Assembly: GCA_033816765.1 (NCBI GenBank)
Contig: CM066289.1
Coordinates: 4,216,001 to 4,280,000, forward strand
From: Nothopassalora personata
Taxonomy: Eukaryota > Ascomycota > Dothideomycetes > Mycosphaerellales > Mycosphaerellaceae
Direction of reading: 5' to 3'
DNA: 64,000 nucleotides
In this document: positions 40,820-54,434 of the stretch, piece after piece
Layout of the letters: every line of letters starts with the position of its first letter
How positions within the stretch are numbered: position 1 is the first letter of the stretch
Position numbers and translations under genes: made by a program
The notes under the pieces: generated by a model
Seen by the model: the letters and a program-made list of their open reading frames with translations, nothing else
Database searches by the model: none
Told to the model about the DNA's origin: nothing

Positions 40820-43800
40820 AAGTCCGAGGTTTCTCCGAGATAGTGCGAGAACCTTACCGATTTTATTAAATCCGGCTTTAGCAACTCGGTAGGTTAAGCG
40901 CCGTAACTTAACCTACCCTTCTATTTCCCGACGCTTTTAATAGTTCTTAAAGGGTCTTATACCTGTCCGAGCTAACTAGGGTAGTAAACATAACACTTTT
41001 ACCTTTACGGCTAGTAATAGTCCCCTCCTATAAACTATTATCGCAGTTACGGGTAGTGAGTCGCACCTTACGGGTCTACGGACGTCCTAGGATTGTTAGT
41101 AAGTTTAATCCGAGGAGATAAACATGTCTACTTAGTAGTAAACCCTAAATACCTAAACATCCAAATTGCCTATAACACCTTCAAACTAGGCCCGCCCTCT
41201 AGTACCTCGAAAGGTAAGCTAAGTACTCGACATTACTAGTAACCTAAACCTATAAGCGTTCCTCTAGCCGATAATATTTACCTTGGAACCCTTATTAATT
41301 AGGCACCTAATCTAGTTCTTATTTATCCTAAACTCCGCTACTACCTAAGGACTAGGGACTATAGTAAAGTTGTTAAGGATACTAGAGAGCCCGATTTTCT
41401 TAACGTCCTTATATAGCTTAGTAGTAGGGACCGTACCCTTAGAGTAAAGCATAGTTAAATATACTCCGATATACTAGGCCTAACTATCTTCGCGGAAGAC
41501 CTCCTTATTATACTTAGGTTTATCTTTATAGGTAACTACTTATCTAGTACGAACCTTAGGGTCCTTTCCTATAAGACGTCGTACTATAGCGAGCTTCTCC
41601 TAAAGAGCGGGGGTGTTAGTAACGCGACTAAAGAGGGTAGCCTCGAACTAGCGACTATATCGAAACTAATCTTAGGCGTTTACATTAGGAAACGTTATCT
41701 AGAGGATCTAATTAATCTAGTAGATAATACCCTCTTCCTTTATAACCGGGCTATTACTAGCTAAACTATATTGTCGGACGTAGTTATTAATCCTTATAGT
41801 CTTAGCATTCTATATACGCTTCCTTTGTACGAAGGGGGCGTTTACGGGACTAATAGGCATATCCTTAGGTAGTCCTTTATTAGTATCGTTCCCTAATCTA
41901 TTTACTTAGGCATTATTTCCCCTTCCTAGGGTTACCCCGGATTTAGCTAATAATTGAGTTTCGCTTATTTAAGTACTAACTTCGTTAATTATTTCAACCT
42001 CCTACTAGTTAATCTTAGCTTACCGGATCTCCTATTCTAATTATAGGCGAACTTTCTTAGTAGCCTTAGCTCGGGCTCGTAGATCCTAGGCTAAGGACCG
42101 GGTCCTCGGGTGCGGATTCTTTAGAATACCTACGGGTGCCTTCCCTTTCACTTTATTAGACTGTATAGGATAGGTAGATACCTCGTTAAGTTCGCCTAAG
42201 TCGATCGCCTACTCCGCTTCACTTTCTCCGAATAAGACCTAATATATCCTAGTAGCCTTCTCCGTTTAGCTAGACCGTGCGTCCTAAGGGCTATACTCTA
42301 TTAAATACCTAAAGTTAGGAGGGGGCTTAGAATAATTAGGAGGCGTAACCTTTGTTACCCTAGTGTAGTCCCTACCTATCTATTACTTACGTAGTGCGGG
42401 AATCTTATACTAGTTGTTAAACTCGATCGGCCTATAATGTTCTTTAAGTAGAGGGAGTATATAGAGCAGTTTCGGTTTACTATAGTCCCTCCGAAAGTTA
42501 AACTTAGTAGGACGTAGATCGCCTTCTTTCCCTAGATACTACTAGTTGTTCGGGGCGAGGTATACGTAGCCCCGGGATATTAAGGACCTTATCGCCCTAT
42601 AATTACTAGCCTAGTGCTTCGAACTACTATAGTTGTAGTAACAACCATCTATCGCTTTAGACTGTTCGCGATTCTGCAATAGGGGACGCTACATTACGTA
42701 AACCTATAGTTTAGTATCTAGGTCGTACCTCTCCGGTTATATAGAGCGTTAATTCTCGCTCGGGTAGAAGGAACCCGTGTCCGCGACGCGACCGCGCTAG
42801 TATGCACGTATACTTATTTTAGCTACCTTCTAGATTAGGTTATTATTAACAATAGTCCTAGAGGTAGCCTTCTTAAGCGTATTAATCTTAGGCTTAAGAC
42901 GCGGCATTTACTTTACGACTAAGCGGTATAGCTAAGGTAAAGTAAGAGGGAAATCTATATATATAGCTTTCTATCCCTCCTTACTATCTACGATGCTAGT
43001 AGCTTTATCGAGGATCCTCTAAAAGTCCCTAAACTTCTTAGGTTGCTTTAGGTAAAGCCCGTAAGCCTTATAGACTACTTTCGCGACTGCCTCTAGTAAT
43101 CCCTAAAGGAGAAGGCGACTCCGGGAGCTATTATCTAAATCCTTAGGTTTAATTAGGTTACTTAAGGATACAAATAGGCGGATAAATTTCTTTATATCTT
43201 GTTCTTTAGGTCTCTTACCTTACTGCGCCCTAATAATCTCTATAAGATATTCCCGACTCCCTAACATCGAGTAGGCGTTAAACCTTAAGAACTCTAATAA
43301 GAACGCCCTCCTAAAACGTGCCTTATTAGTGAACTACCTAGGTAGTCTCATAACTACGCGCCGGATAGTAGTTTCGCAATTACGCTTAAACCTACCCTAG
43401 AAATTATCCTTCTTAATAGATGCCCGAGGCGGATACTAGTCTATTAGGTCGCTAAACCGCTCCTAGAACTTAGTAGCATTAGTGCTATTAAAGAACGGAT
43501 TCTTAGCACCTCCTAGAGGTAGGAAGCGAGGGCTAGCGTTTTCTATTGCTACTGCTAATCGTCTAAAGAGGGCAGTTATAGTATCTATTCTAATTGTACT
43601 ATTCGTTCCTATACCTATACCTAATTTAGCGGCGCTAGTTCCGCTTCTCCCTTCTTTACTAGATTTAGGTGTTTCCCCTTCCTCCGATTCCTCTATCCCC
43701 TTATAAGGGACAGAATCCTTATAGACCCCTTCTATTTTCGCAGGGTTTATAGGCTGTTCGTAGCTCCTACCTATGTCGGCAAAGGTACTAAGTCCTTCTA

Positions 43801-43900
43801 GTAATGTAGCCGTATCTATTATTGCGTAGTGCTTGCTTTAGAATGTACTAATACTAGTTGTTACTTAATAGGACCTTATAACCGTAATTGTTACTAAATA
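40820..43900 (-). pseudogene. RIP-degraded gag/protease block of Gypsy G
   Basis: About 3 kb between the 5' LTR/leader and RT on the minus strand, with RIP-type stops. By position it should encode gag and protease; I could not pin a zinc knuckle or an aspartyl motif with certainty. The plus-strand frame at 43482-43706 is a shadow. Confidence 0.45.
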
Positions 43901-43902
43901 CC

Positions 43903-44030
43903 TTAGACCTTAAGTGTTTTTAACCTTAGTCGACCTTAACCGTAAACCTTAACCTTGAACCTTAACCTTAAGTAATAACCTTAACCGTGAACCTTAGACC
44001 TTAAACTATGATTTTAACCTTATAAACTGG
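43903..44030 (-). repeat. Degenerate CCTTAA-type array in the leader of G
   Basis: Many irregular copies of ACCTTAA/ACCGTGA-like hexamers between the gag block and the 5' LTR. The unit differs from the fungal telomere unit CCCTAA. Confidence 0.5.
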
Positions 44031-44088
44031 ATGCTAATACGCCACCGGGTGTATACTTAACAACCCCCCTTATTAACTACTAAAATAA

Positions 44089-44458
44089 TGTCTACTAACT
44101 ACCCTATGTAGGCCTGTCCGAGTTGTGGTAGTATAGAGCGGCGCTTATGTAAGTAGAGGTATTTGCCGGTCCCGGGACCCTGAAATTAGGTCACGTAACG
44201 AGCAGCGTAGTAGCTAGATAAAACAAGAGGATTAGCGGACCTAAACCCCTATACCCTCTACTCGAGAGGTATAAATTGAATTAATGCCTTAATACTACGT
44301 TTACAATGCTTAGCTACGTAGTATATATCTTTAACAGCTATACTAGGTCCTACTAGCTTACCTAAATGTCCAATTAAACCTAAATGAAATTAGGGCAAGT
44401 TAGACCTAAGGGACCCCCCCCCTCTAAACCTAAGGTTAACACAACCTATTAGTCGTCA
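44089..44458 (-). repeat. 5' LTR of Gypsy G
   Basis: 370 bp, partner of 32140-32508. Contains the near-palindrome at 44161-44186 and a run of C at 44413-44421. Confidence 0.75.
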
Positions 44459-45620
44459 ATACTACCTAGTAAAGGGACTGCCGCGGTAAGAATATAGTAC
44501 GCCGCGAACAGTTTAACATAATGCAACCCCGAACTAGTAAATCTAAGAGTAGCGTTAGATCTCGAGGAGATACCGACTATACTCGGAGAGTAGGGGAGAG
44601 AGCTAGTAATAGAAGCACGACGCCTCTCCTAGACCCCTTAGAAGGACGAGGAGGATACTATAGGCAGCAAATAGTAGTTATTCCATTTAATGCGAAGAAC
44701 CAACTACGACAGTTTAATATAATAATACGAAGAGTCGACTACGAGATCGAATCCGAGTCTCGAAATAGTTATAGAAGCCTTTATTAGCAATTCTACTACT
44801 AAGACTCGTGTTAAGTTCACTACGCCGCGAAATTAGGCGTAGGGTATTAGCCTTAATAACTAAGAGGAACCCTAGGAGTAACGCATAGGTAAAACGCTAC
44901 GCTCCGAGAAGTAGACATCGACAAATCCTACTTTAATAACGATAAAAGCGACAAAGAGAACTAGGACCTAGGATAGAACGGATCGTAGTTACCGGAACCA
45001 TAGGAAGAAAGTTAAGAAACTACCGGACTAGATACTATCGAGGAAGACTAGGATCCGGAAGAATTAAGCGAAGAAGATTCCTCCGAAGAAGAAGAGAGCG
45101 ATACTAACGACGACAATAAACAACTAACCTTCACGATTAATATACCTAAGAAATTATACGACATAATCGTATACCTATAAAGAAGGCACGAGGAATTCCT
45201 ACCTAAGATAGGCAAACGAAGGATGCTATACTCTATTAAGTTTAATAAGACACTCGATACCCTACGAGGTATAGCCTAGGGATACCTACTTATAGAAACA
45301 ACCGAGAATCTAGCAACCGCCGTTATAGAATAACTACCGATAGGGAGCCGAATAACAAGAACCGAATATCTTATACCGTTAGGAACATTTATATCGAATG
45401 AATTACGTAACGTAGTGTAACACGCACGCGTACTCTACTTAGAAACGTAGAAGATCTAGGAACGTTACCGAATGTAGGTATAGATATAGAAAGACTCGCG
45501 CTAGGTTTAAGCGGAAGCCTCGAGACACGAAGTACGACGTTCTATATACGAATAGGGAAAAGGATTAACTCCCTAGGAATAAGCAACCGAAGGGAGTTAT
45601 ATAATATAGAAAAGGCTTAA
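44459..45620 (+). pseudogene. RIP-degraded gag of Gypsy C, 3' part
   Basis: Resumes in the zinc knuckle (GLPR-NIVRREQF-like) and continues through a basic linker (open frame 44521-44787 with TTPLLDPLEGRGGY) and an acidic region (EEDSSEEEESD near 45065-45110). Homologous to A at 13300-13870. Confidence 0.7.
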
Positions 45621-47330
45621 GCATTACTAATGACAATAGTGTTTCGAACTAAGATTATCGTTAACGGGTATAAGATAGATACTATAATAGATTCCGGAGT
45701 AAGCGGGAACTTTACCTCCGAATTATTTATTATAAGACATAGGATCGCTACCTATAAGAAGAAAGAGGGTTATAAATTAATCGCGGTAGACGGATTATCC
45801 TTACCTAGTATAGAGCGCGAGACGATACCGCTACTACTTACTATCTAACGGCACTACGAGGAGATTATCTTAGATATTACTAATATAGCTAGTTATAACA
45901 TCGTACTAGGTATACCTTAGTTAAGAAAGTACAATCTAGTAATTAACTAGAGAAGAGGAGTACTTACATTTAGGGAATACGACTACGTTATCGACATTTA
46001 GCCTACGTAGCGGTAGCGGTTACTAGTAGATAAGGTAAAGAGATAGCTAAATAAGATATAGCTTACGCCAAATAGAAGGATAGAAGAACTACCTTCGACC
46101 GGGATAGACACTAGCGTAGGGCCGCCGGGTTACGAAGTTACTAGAAGTAATAGAAGTAACGTACTATCGAAGGATACTAACATCTTAGAGTTAAGTATTC
46201 CTAAGGAGTATCGCAAGTAGTCGCAACTCTTTAAAGAGGAAAGAGGTAAGGATACCTTACCTAAGCACCAACTATAGGATTATAAGATAAACATTTAGCT
46301 AGGGAAAGAGCCTCTATAGGGACCCATATATTAAATGTCTAAGAAAGAGCTATAGACCCTACGAGAATAGCTAAAGAAGAAGCTAGCTAAAGGATAGATA
46401 AGAAGATCTACCTTAAGTATAGGAACTCTATATATGTTCGTTCTAAAAGCAAACGGGAAGTTACGACTCGTATAAGACTATAGGAAGTTAAACGAGATTA
46501 CGATTAAGAACCGATACCCGCTACCTAATATCGAAGAAGTATAAGATAGATTAACTAGATTAGACTAGTATACGAAGATTAACCTACGAGATGCCTTCTA
46601 CGCTATACGGATAGCGGAAGGAAAAGAATAGAAAACCGCTTTTAGAATAAGATACGGACTTTACAAATTCTTAGTTATACTAATAGGATTAACTAACGTA
46701 CCCGCATCCTATTAGGACCTTATTAACGAGACACTTAGAGACCTACTCGATATATACGTTATCGCTTATATAGACGACATATTAGTCTATATAAAAGGAT
46801 CCCTTTAGAATTACATAAAACAAGTCTAGGACGTATTTAAACGACTTACGCGTTTAGGATTTAAGACAGTACCCGAGAAATGCGAATTCTATAAGAAAGA
46901 AGTTAAATTCTTAGGCTTTATTATTAGTACTATAGGGATAACGATCGACCCTACGAAAACACAGTTAATTAGAGAATAGCTAGAACTAAAAATAGTTAAG
47001 GACGTATAATTATTCCTTAGACTAGCAAACTATAACCGGAAATTTATTTAGGACTACGTAAAGATAGCAGTACTAATAATAATGCTTACGAGAAAAGACG
47101 TTACCTAGAAATAGGGAAAGGAATAGATTAAAGCGTTTAAGAAACTTAAGGAACTACACGCTTTAGCCCCTACGCTTCGACTATTCGATAGTAGTAAGGA
47201 AGTCTATATCGAGACCGATACGTCTAATATAGCAATAGGCGCGTGCCTAACATAGACACACGATAGGTAGAGACACCTAGTAGCCTATTACTCCCGGAAA
47301 ATAACTATAGCGGAACAGAACTACGACATC
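45621..47330 (+). pseudogene. RIP-degraded pol of Gypsy C, protease and RT part
   Basis: An open stretch 45630-45848 holds a retropepsin with IIDSGVSGNF. RT follows, with active site AYIDD at 46764-46778, then RNase H to the Copia insertion within the NYDI-YNKELLAIV motif at 47330. Stops are RIP-type. The C-terminal part is at 61593-62829. Confidence 0.8.
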
Positions 47331-47577
47331 TGTTAAGATGTAGCATCTTAGGGGGAGCTAATAGTTAGGTTGTGATCTAATAGCCTAAGGCATCTACGAT
47401 AACTTAGCTTATCGGAAGACACCTTCTCTCCCCTTTAGCTTAGATAGACATCTAACACAATTAACACATTGGTTCCTAATATATTGCTGCATGCCCTGTA
47501 GCTATTAGCCAGTTGAAGATTAATCTCTTACTCCACTCTACTACTAACTACGTATCCTGTTAGGTCTTAACTTAACA
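47331..47577 (+). repeat. 5' LTR of Copia H
   Basis: 247 bp, TGTTAAGATG to CTTAACA; differs from the 3' copy mainly by RIP-type transitions. Confidence 0.85.
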
Positions 47578-47591
47578 GGTTATGAGCCCGG
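47578..47591 (+). other. Primer-binding site of Copia H (initiator tRNA-Met, half-molecule type)
   Basis: GGTTATGAGCCC directly after the LTR is complementary to the anticodon arm GGGCTCATAACC of initiator tRNA-Met. Drosophila copia and related elements prime from such a half tRNA. Confidence 0.75.
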
Positions 47592-47899
47592 GTTTGTGTA
47601 GGAGTAAGAGCAACCTATATTAGTACAGGTTACTTGTATCCCTTACTATTATAGCAGAAAACATCTAGGAAGCAGAAGTCTACCCTATCTATCCTATTAA
47701 GGAGCTTAGTTTAATACTAAGTAATAGGTAATCTAGAAAAGGACTCTATGCGGCTTACTATAAGCTAATACCTTAAAGACACTCTATAGGCAGAACTGCA
47801 TCGAGATACTATTAAGAAGGACTTTAAGTTAGTTATTTGGAACTCTACTAGGAGAGACAGACCTATGTCCTAGCTCCGAGACTATACCGCTCTTTCTTT

Positions 47900-50800
47900 A
47901 CCCTACTAAGTAGGCCTTAGTATCTACACCTACGAACCTTACTATTCTATACTAAAAGCCTTAGCAGGACCTAAGCCACGACCTTAAAGCATATACACCT
48001 TGTTTCATTATATTTAATTCATTATAGATTCATACTAAGAGAAAGGAGAAGAGAAGGGAACTAAAATCCCAATTCTTAGGAGAGACAATTAGAAGAGATA
48101 GTTCAACCTTTAGAGATACAAGATAGAGAGCTAGTTAGCATTCTTTGCAATTAATGACCTGTTAAAAGTGTCATTTAACAACATTAAGGGCAAGAACCTA
48201 AAACTCTAGGAAGAGACTAAGATTAAAGAGATTCTTAATGTACTAACATAGACAAAACAAAATGTAGCTTGCTGCTTTAGTATCCTAAGTAGGATTATAG
48301 AAGAAGATAAATTTGAGCTTAAGGGCTCTTACGAATCTAGAAAAGCTACTAAGATATAGGTGCATCTCTAGAATAAGTACAGCTAGGTGTTACTAACCTA
48401 TGCATATAAGCTCACAAAACAGTTTATAAACTTTAAGATAAGTGAAGAATTCACCATTAGATCTGCATAGGCATACCTAGTGTCTCTTAGAAGGAGGATT
48501 GCTAATGTTAACCTAGAGGGCTAGCACTATAGGAAAGCTAATAATAAGTATAATAAAGTAGCTTACTTAACTACAGAAGTCTAAGGCAAGTTCCCCTTAT
48601 TAGAGTAGTTACTTGATTCTTATGCTTTATCCTATATAACTAACTAGAACTGCCTCTTTAGATCCATAACTCCCTTAATAAAGAAGAAATGGATTAAAGT
48701 GGGAGGTAGGCATTTGTTAGCTACTTATATTGGGACTATAGAGATAAGTGGGAGATCTAGCAGGAAAGTTGTTTTAGAAGATGTTCTACTTATACCTAAG
48801 CTAGGGGTGAACCTAGTTTCTTAGAACCAGTTTAGTAAGCAGTTTAGTGTTTAACCTCCTTCATTTTCTCTTATATCCCCCTCTAGCTAAACTGTTGTCT
48901 AGACAAGGCTTCTTAGGGGGGTTCTATTTATTAATAAGATTTCTCCTCTACTGTAAGAAAGGGCACATTACTTATTATATGCACCACTAATAGAGAATGC
49001 CTTTATAACTGCTAAATTAGAGACTAACCTAAAACAGTAGGAGCTTTAGCATAGAAGATTTGCACACTTTAGGAAGAACTTGCTCTAGAATCTTTATAAG
49101 GTAATAGACTTAAAAGAACCTATTCCTATTCCTAGGGATGGCTTCTACTAGTATAGAGTGTATTTAATAGCAAAGATAAAGAAGTATAAAGGCAAAGTTA
49201 CTAAGAGAAGACCTAAAAGACTTGCCCTTATATCTATCAATATATATAGTCTACTGCTAACATTAAGGCTAGGGTTCAAATACTAGCTTAAGATTGTTAA
49301 TAACTTCTCTAAAAAAAAGTGGACCTGTCCTCTTAAGAAAAGAGAAGATGCTCTAGTTACTCTCTAGAACTAGAAGATTAAGGTAGAGAGGAAATTATTA
49401 GTATAGTTAAAAGCAGTTAGGCTTAATAATGCAAGGGAACTTATTGCATTAGTTAAGCAGTAGGAGAAGGATTTAGGAATTGGGCTAGAGCATACTAAGG
49501 CATACAACTCGCTCTAAAATGGACTAGTTAAAAGGTTAATACAAACCTTAGAAGACTCTATAAGGGCAATGCTTAAAGAGGCTAAGATGCCAATTGAATT
49601 CTAGCCTAAAGCACTAGAAGCCTAAACCTACATAAGGAATAAACTACTAAATAGTCTAGACTATAATAGGTTTAAGGTTTCACTAGATAAAGCCTTTAAT
49701 AGCATTAAGCTAACTATTAACCATTTGAAGGTTTAGGGATATAAAGCTATTGTCTACATAGACACAAGATCCCAGCCTTAATAGGCAAGAAGTAATAAAC
49801 TAATAAACAGAGGTAAAGAAGCAGTATTTATTAGATACGTTAAAAACACAGCTAAGGCCTAGCTCTTTTAGGAACTAGACATAAAAGCTATTAAACAACA
49901 TACACATGTAGACTTCTTTAAGGACTAACCTAGAGGTAATATAGATCTTAATGTTATAAAATTGAATCTATTAAGTAATACACTAGCTAGGAGACCCTTA
50001 GGGAGGCTAAGGAAGGACATATCCTTAGAGCAACCTGTTTACTATTCAATCATTTAGTAGAGCAGCATAGTAACAGCCTAGCTAAGAAAGCTATTTATGC
50101 AACTTCCCTAGCCTCTAAAGAATGTAGGGGAATTTCAGAAAATCGATGAGCTAATTAAGATAAGTTTACTAGATCTCTAGGAAAAGAATGTTACTAGGAT
50201 ATAAGTAACTACTCTTAGATCATCCCTTAGTAAGAGGAGGGCTAACTATAATGTTAAGGGCTATAAATAGAAATAGAAAGCCCTAAGATCTATAGTCCCT
50301 ATACCTGAACTAGCTACTAAAGTGGGAGAAGCAATAGACCTCTTAGAGAACCTTACTGCTTACTACTAAGCTTTCTTTATAGCTATGCAATTAGTAGATG
50401 ATTTAGTACTATAGGATAGTAAATTCCTAGAAGAAGTTAAGGAGATAGCCTTTATAGCAACTATAGAAGTTATTGCATACAAGTAAGAGATCCTAATTCT
50501 AAAGTCCTATAAGGATGCTATAAATAATAAGAAATAGGGACACCTTTAGAAGGAAGCAATCTAGAAGGAGCTAGATGCCCTATAGAGTAATAACACCTAG
50601 GAGAATGCTGTTCTACTAAAAGGAGCAAACTTAGTTACGTTAAGATAGGTCTTTAATGTTAAAAGAAGCATTAGTGGAGCTATTAAAAAGTTTAAGGCTA
50701 GGCTAGTTATAAGGGGCTTTTTATAGAAGTTTAGTGTTAACTTTATAGAGACATTTGCGCCTACAGTTAGATAGGACACCCTTAGGGTGTTTATAGCTAT

Positions 50801-52070
50801 TATATATAAGAAGGATCTCTATCTTTACTAAGTGGATATAAACAATACGTTTATAGAAAGTACCCTCTATAAAGACATCTTTATGTTACTACTACTAGGA
50901 GTTAAGCTTCTACTAAACATAGTGTTTAAGATCCTTAAAAGCTTATATAGACTTAAGCAAGTAGCTAGAGATTAGAATTAACTCTATATGTCAAAGCTTA
51001 GAGAGATTAGATTTATATAGTTAGAGGTGGATCCATGCCTACTTATTTATAAGGAAAAAGAGATCATAATTCTTATATATATAGATAACATTCTAATTGC
51101 TACACTAAAGTTGATAGATGTTCTCTAGTTTAAAAGAGAACTTAGCAAAGTCTTTAAGATCAAAGATCTTAGTGAACCTAAAAAGATCCTTAGCATAAGA
51201 GTTATAAGGGATAGGAGGAGAGGAATCCTAAAACTTAACTAGGGACACTTTATTAGGGACAACCTTGCTAAGATAGGGATAAACTATAAGAAGGCAGCAC
51301 CTATACACTGACCTATAGACAGCTATAAGGCTCTTAAACCTTTAAGCTACATAGATAAGAGGTGTAATAAGGTAGAGTACTAAAGTATTAATAGTACATA
51401 GATGTAGCTAGCAACAATTACAAGGCTAGACATTGCTTTTGCCCTAGGAAGGATAAGCTTATTTATAAGTAACCTATCCGCCTACTACATAAAGGCTTTA
51501 AAGAAGATTATAAGATATCTAAGGTTATATCCTAATCTTAGCCTTATCTTCTCTAGGTATAGAGAAGGATGCCTAGTTAGATACTGTGACTCTAATTATG
51601 CAATAGACAAAGTAGACAGAGTCTCTATCCTTAGGTATGTCTTCTTCCTCTATAGGGGACTAGTCTCCTAGATAAGTAAGAAGCAAAAGTCTATAGTAAC
51701 ATCCACAATAGAAGCTAAATACATAGCTATGAATGCATGTGTAAAGCAATCCTAATTCCTAGCTTTACTACTAAGGGAGATAGACTGTCTAGAGTTAGTG
51801 GGAGACTATTCCTATTAACTAAGGATCACTAGAAACTAGGAGACTATATTAAGCTTAAGACTAGTCTAATTAAGAGGTAATAACTAAGCTGCCCTTACCC
51901 TAGTAAGGGATGCATATGTTTATAATAAGTTAAAGTACATTAACATTACCTACAATGCTATTAGGAAACTTTAGTAGAGAAGGCTTATTACTGTTAAGTA
52001 CACCCTAACATCTAAGATAGTTGTAGATAGGTTCATAAAGCTAAAGACTAGTCTATACTTCTAGAGGTTT
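47900..52070 (+). pseudogene. RIP-degraded gag-pol of Copia H
   Basis: One long plus-strand frame with TAG/TAA lesions. Gag at about 48000-48580; protease region with KVVLEDVLLIPKLGVNLVS near 48770-48830; integrase with RRFAHFRKNLL at 49050, an NNAREL segment at 49430 and AYNSLQNGLVKRLIQTLEDS near 49502-49560; RT with FNVKRSISGAIKKFKARLV near 50650-50710 and active site as YIDNIL near 51080; RNase H with STIEAKYIAM near 51700-51730. The order integrase before RT is the Copia hallmark. It ends at the D insertion; about 90 bp of 3' end follow at 61260-61346. Confidence 0.85.
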
Positions 52071-52265
52071 TATTAAGGGATGTCGTAATGTATAGCACGC
52101 CTACGACCTCTAGTCGTAGATGAACTAATTCTTACCTTTTATTTAAGACGCATCGCGCGTCGTAAGGTGTACTTATACGTGTTACGTACGGCTTAGTAGC
52201 CGGTCGCGACCGCATATTACATGTAAGGCTACATGTAAGGGTTAGCTACTAGGCTGCCCCTTACA
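52071..52265 (-). repeat. 3' LTR of chromovirus D
   Basis: TATTAAGGG (RIPed TGTTAAGGG) to CCCCTTACA. Contains the inverted GGTCGCGACC near 52202. Confidence 0.8.
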
Positions 52266-52566
52266 ATTGCCTCCCCTCCCGTGCGAGCTATCCTTAGCTC
52301 GCTAGTTACTACGTAGAGGTTCCTACGTACTTCTAGAATTATAGTTACTATACGGCCTATATGCGGGTTACGTGCGTATCGTTATATAGGTGTAGGTAAG
52401 TAAGGCTTAGTTACTATACCGACGTAGCTAGTTAGGGGCATAAAACTCTAGCCTAACCTAGCCCTTTCTTAGTACGCTCCCTAGCTCATTACCTTCGCTA
52501 TACTACTACTACGTACCCGTACCGTACTATTATTGCAAGCGCCTCGCTAGTATTATTATTATTATT

Positions 52567-53559
52567 ATGTCTACCGTGCCCTCCCCGCTACCGTTCTCCG
52601 GCCGCTCCGCCTCCTCTAGTAGTACTAGTAGCGATAGTACTACTAGTACCGTAGAAGACGAGCGCCGCTAGGCGGCTCTAGTACGCGACGCCCCTAGAAC
52701 GCCTAGTAGTCGTAAGCGACTAGTATTACCCTCGTAGCTACTAAAGCCCTCGCTAGCTACTAAGCTCTCGTAGAGAATTAACATATACATACGGTGCCTC
52801 CCGTACTTCGTTAGGGGTAAGTCTCTACGCGCGTCGCCTACGATTCGTATACTAACTACTTACTAGACGAGGCCGATAACTGTAATAGTGTTACTACCGG
52901 CGAGCTCCTAAAGAAGTGTAGCCGCTATAGGCGTAGTAAATATAGCTACGTGCCTAATACTAGCTACGCTATCGCCTCGCTAGTAAGCCGCCTACGCGCC
53001 GCGCGGTCCTAGCGCGACTTCCTTACGGCTATAATAGGCTAGGCGCCTATAGACCTCTAGTATTAGGAGCTAGTAGAGCAGATCCGCCTATGTGCCTAGC
53101 TAGGTAACGATATTAAGGAGGTAAGTCGCTACTTCGCTCGTGCGAGTCGACTACTACTCGCGGGGGAGGGCTCTAGTGCGTCCCCTATGCTTCGGCTAAC
53201 CCTTTCTATAGGCTATTAGGCAGTTTAATGCCTATAAGCATAAGCGTACCGGGGAGACCCGTATACGTGCCTCCGCCGCCGCCGCTACTACTACCGCCGC
53301 CCCCGCCGCCGAAGCCCTCGCGCTCTAGTAGGAGTAGAACCGCGCCCTTAATAGGCTATTCGAACTCGGCCGCGCCGTGAGTCGTATATTCCTCGCCTAC
53401 GTATACCCTACTAACCGTAGTCCTAGTTCCTATAGGCGTAGAACATCGACACTACCGCCGCCGACTAGGCATTCTTACCTAAGTTACTACGTAACGACAA
53501 CTGAGGCGCTCGCCTTATACGCTGCTCGCGGGCTCCTCGCCTACTACTACTCTACGTAG
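52567..53559 (+). pseudogene. Antisense gene of chromovirus D (cysteine-rich protein), degraded
   Basis: On the strand opposite to D, starting at ATG 52567 directly after an (ATT) run: MSTVPSPLPFSGRSASSSS and an acidic-serine stretch, then, after a frame change near 52860, ELLKKCSRCRRSKYSCVPN, a KCSxC-x6-C motif resembling KCSECVRHNRKTC of the antisense gene in E. After a second frame change near 53215 comes an alanine-rich helix and an open C terminus at 53377-53559. The frame changes may be introns or decay. Position, strand and cysteine motif parallel those in A, C and E, although overall similarity is low. Confidence 0.55.
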
Positions 53560-54434
53560 CCCCTAGTAGACGCGCTACTCTTTAGCTTTTGTTTTGTTTA
53601 TAGTTAAGAAAAGTTTTATTTATGCTCTAGTACTAGTCTTATTTGCTTCTCCTTAACGCCTTATAGTCGGCTACTATACGATCCGCATTCGCGAGGCCCT
53701 CCGCCGGTTCCTAGCTGTTATACTCCTCTAGCTAGTCCTTCTACTAGACTAGATACTGTAGCTTACCCTTACGCTTACGCCTATCTAGTACTACCTCTAC
53801 CTTATACTCTCCGTCCTTATTAGCTAGAGGGGGTACGGGTCCATCCTTATCGCTACCGATATACGGCTCGAGGAGAGAGATATAGAAGACGTTATAGAGC
53901 CTTAAGTCGGCTAGTAGCGCTAGGCGGTACGCCTACGAACCGATAGCGTCCGTAATGCGGTATAGGCCGATGAACTTCGGACCTATCTTCTTCTTTAGTA
54001 CTGCTAACTTAAGGTTCTTCGTTAATAATAGGACTAAGTTACCTACGCGGTAGGTCTTAGCTTAGTAGGTCTTATTATAGTAGCGAGCCTAGCTTTCTAC
54101 TATAGCCTTCTATCGCTCCTCGAGTATAGCGCGTAGTTTTCGCATACGACCCGTAGCTATTACCGCTACTAGTACTTCCCCCCCCTAGGTCTCGTCTCGA
54201 GATCTAGTTAGTGTAGGGGTAATCTTAGGTTGCTAACCGTACGCTATTTCGAACGGACTTATCCGTAGTGTTAGGTAGATGCTATTATTAGCTACGAATT
54301 TAGCAACTGTAAGCCACTTAGCCTACTTAGTTTAATTATTACTATAGTAATAACGAAGGTATTGTTCGAGGGTTTAGTTTACCCTCTTAGTTTAGCCGTT
54401 AGTCTAAGGGTAAAAGGCCGTAGATAGCTTACGC

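Larger units (their letters stand above)
32140..44458 (-). mobile_element. RIP-degraded 12.3-kb Gypsy G with an extra 3' reading frame
   Basis: Direct repeats of about 370 bp (32140-32508, 44089-44458), TG to CA on the plus strand with RIP changes, bound a minus-strand element in the gag of C. Target copies are unclear: TACT occurs on both sides if two A are counted in the repeat. On the minus strand the order is LTR, gag/protease block (43.9-40.8 kb), RT/RNase H/integrase (40.7-36.7 kb), an extra frame of about 1000 codons (36.2-33.0 kb), LTR. A solo LTR sits at 38361-38750. A 26-bp palindrome precedes each coding block. Confidence 0.75.

Noticed and set aside
43903..44030. Telomere-like repeat
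   Set aside because: The unit is ACCTTA-like rather than CCCTAA, it is irregular, and it lies inside the leader of Gypsy G.
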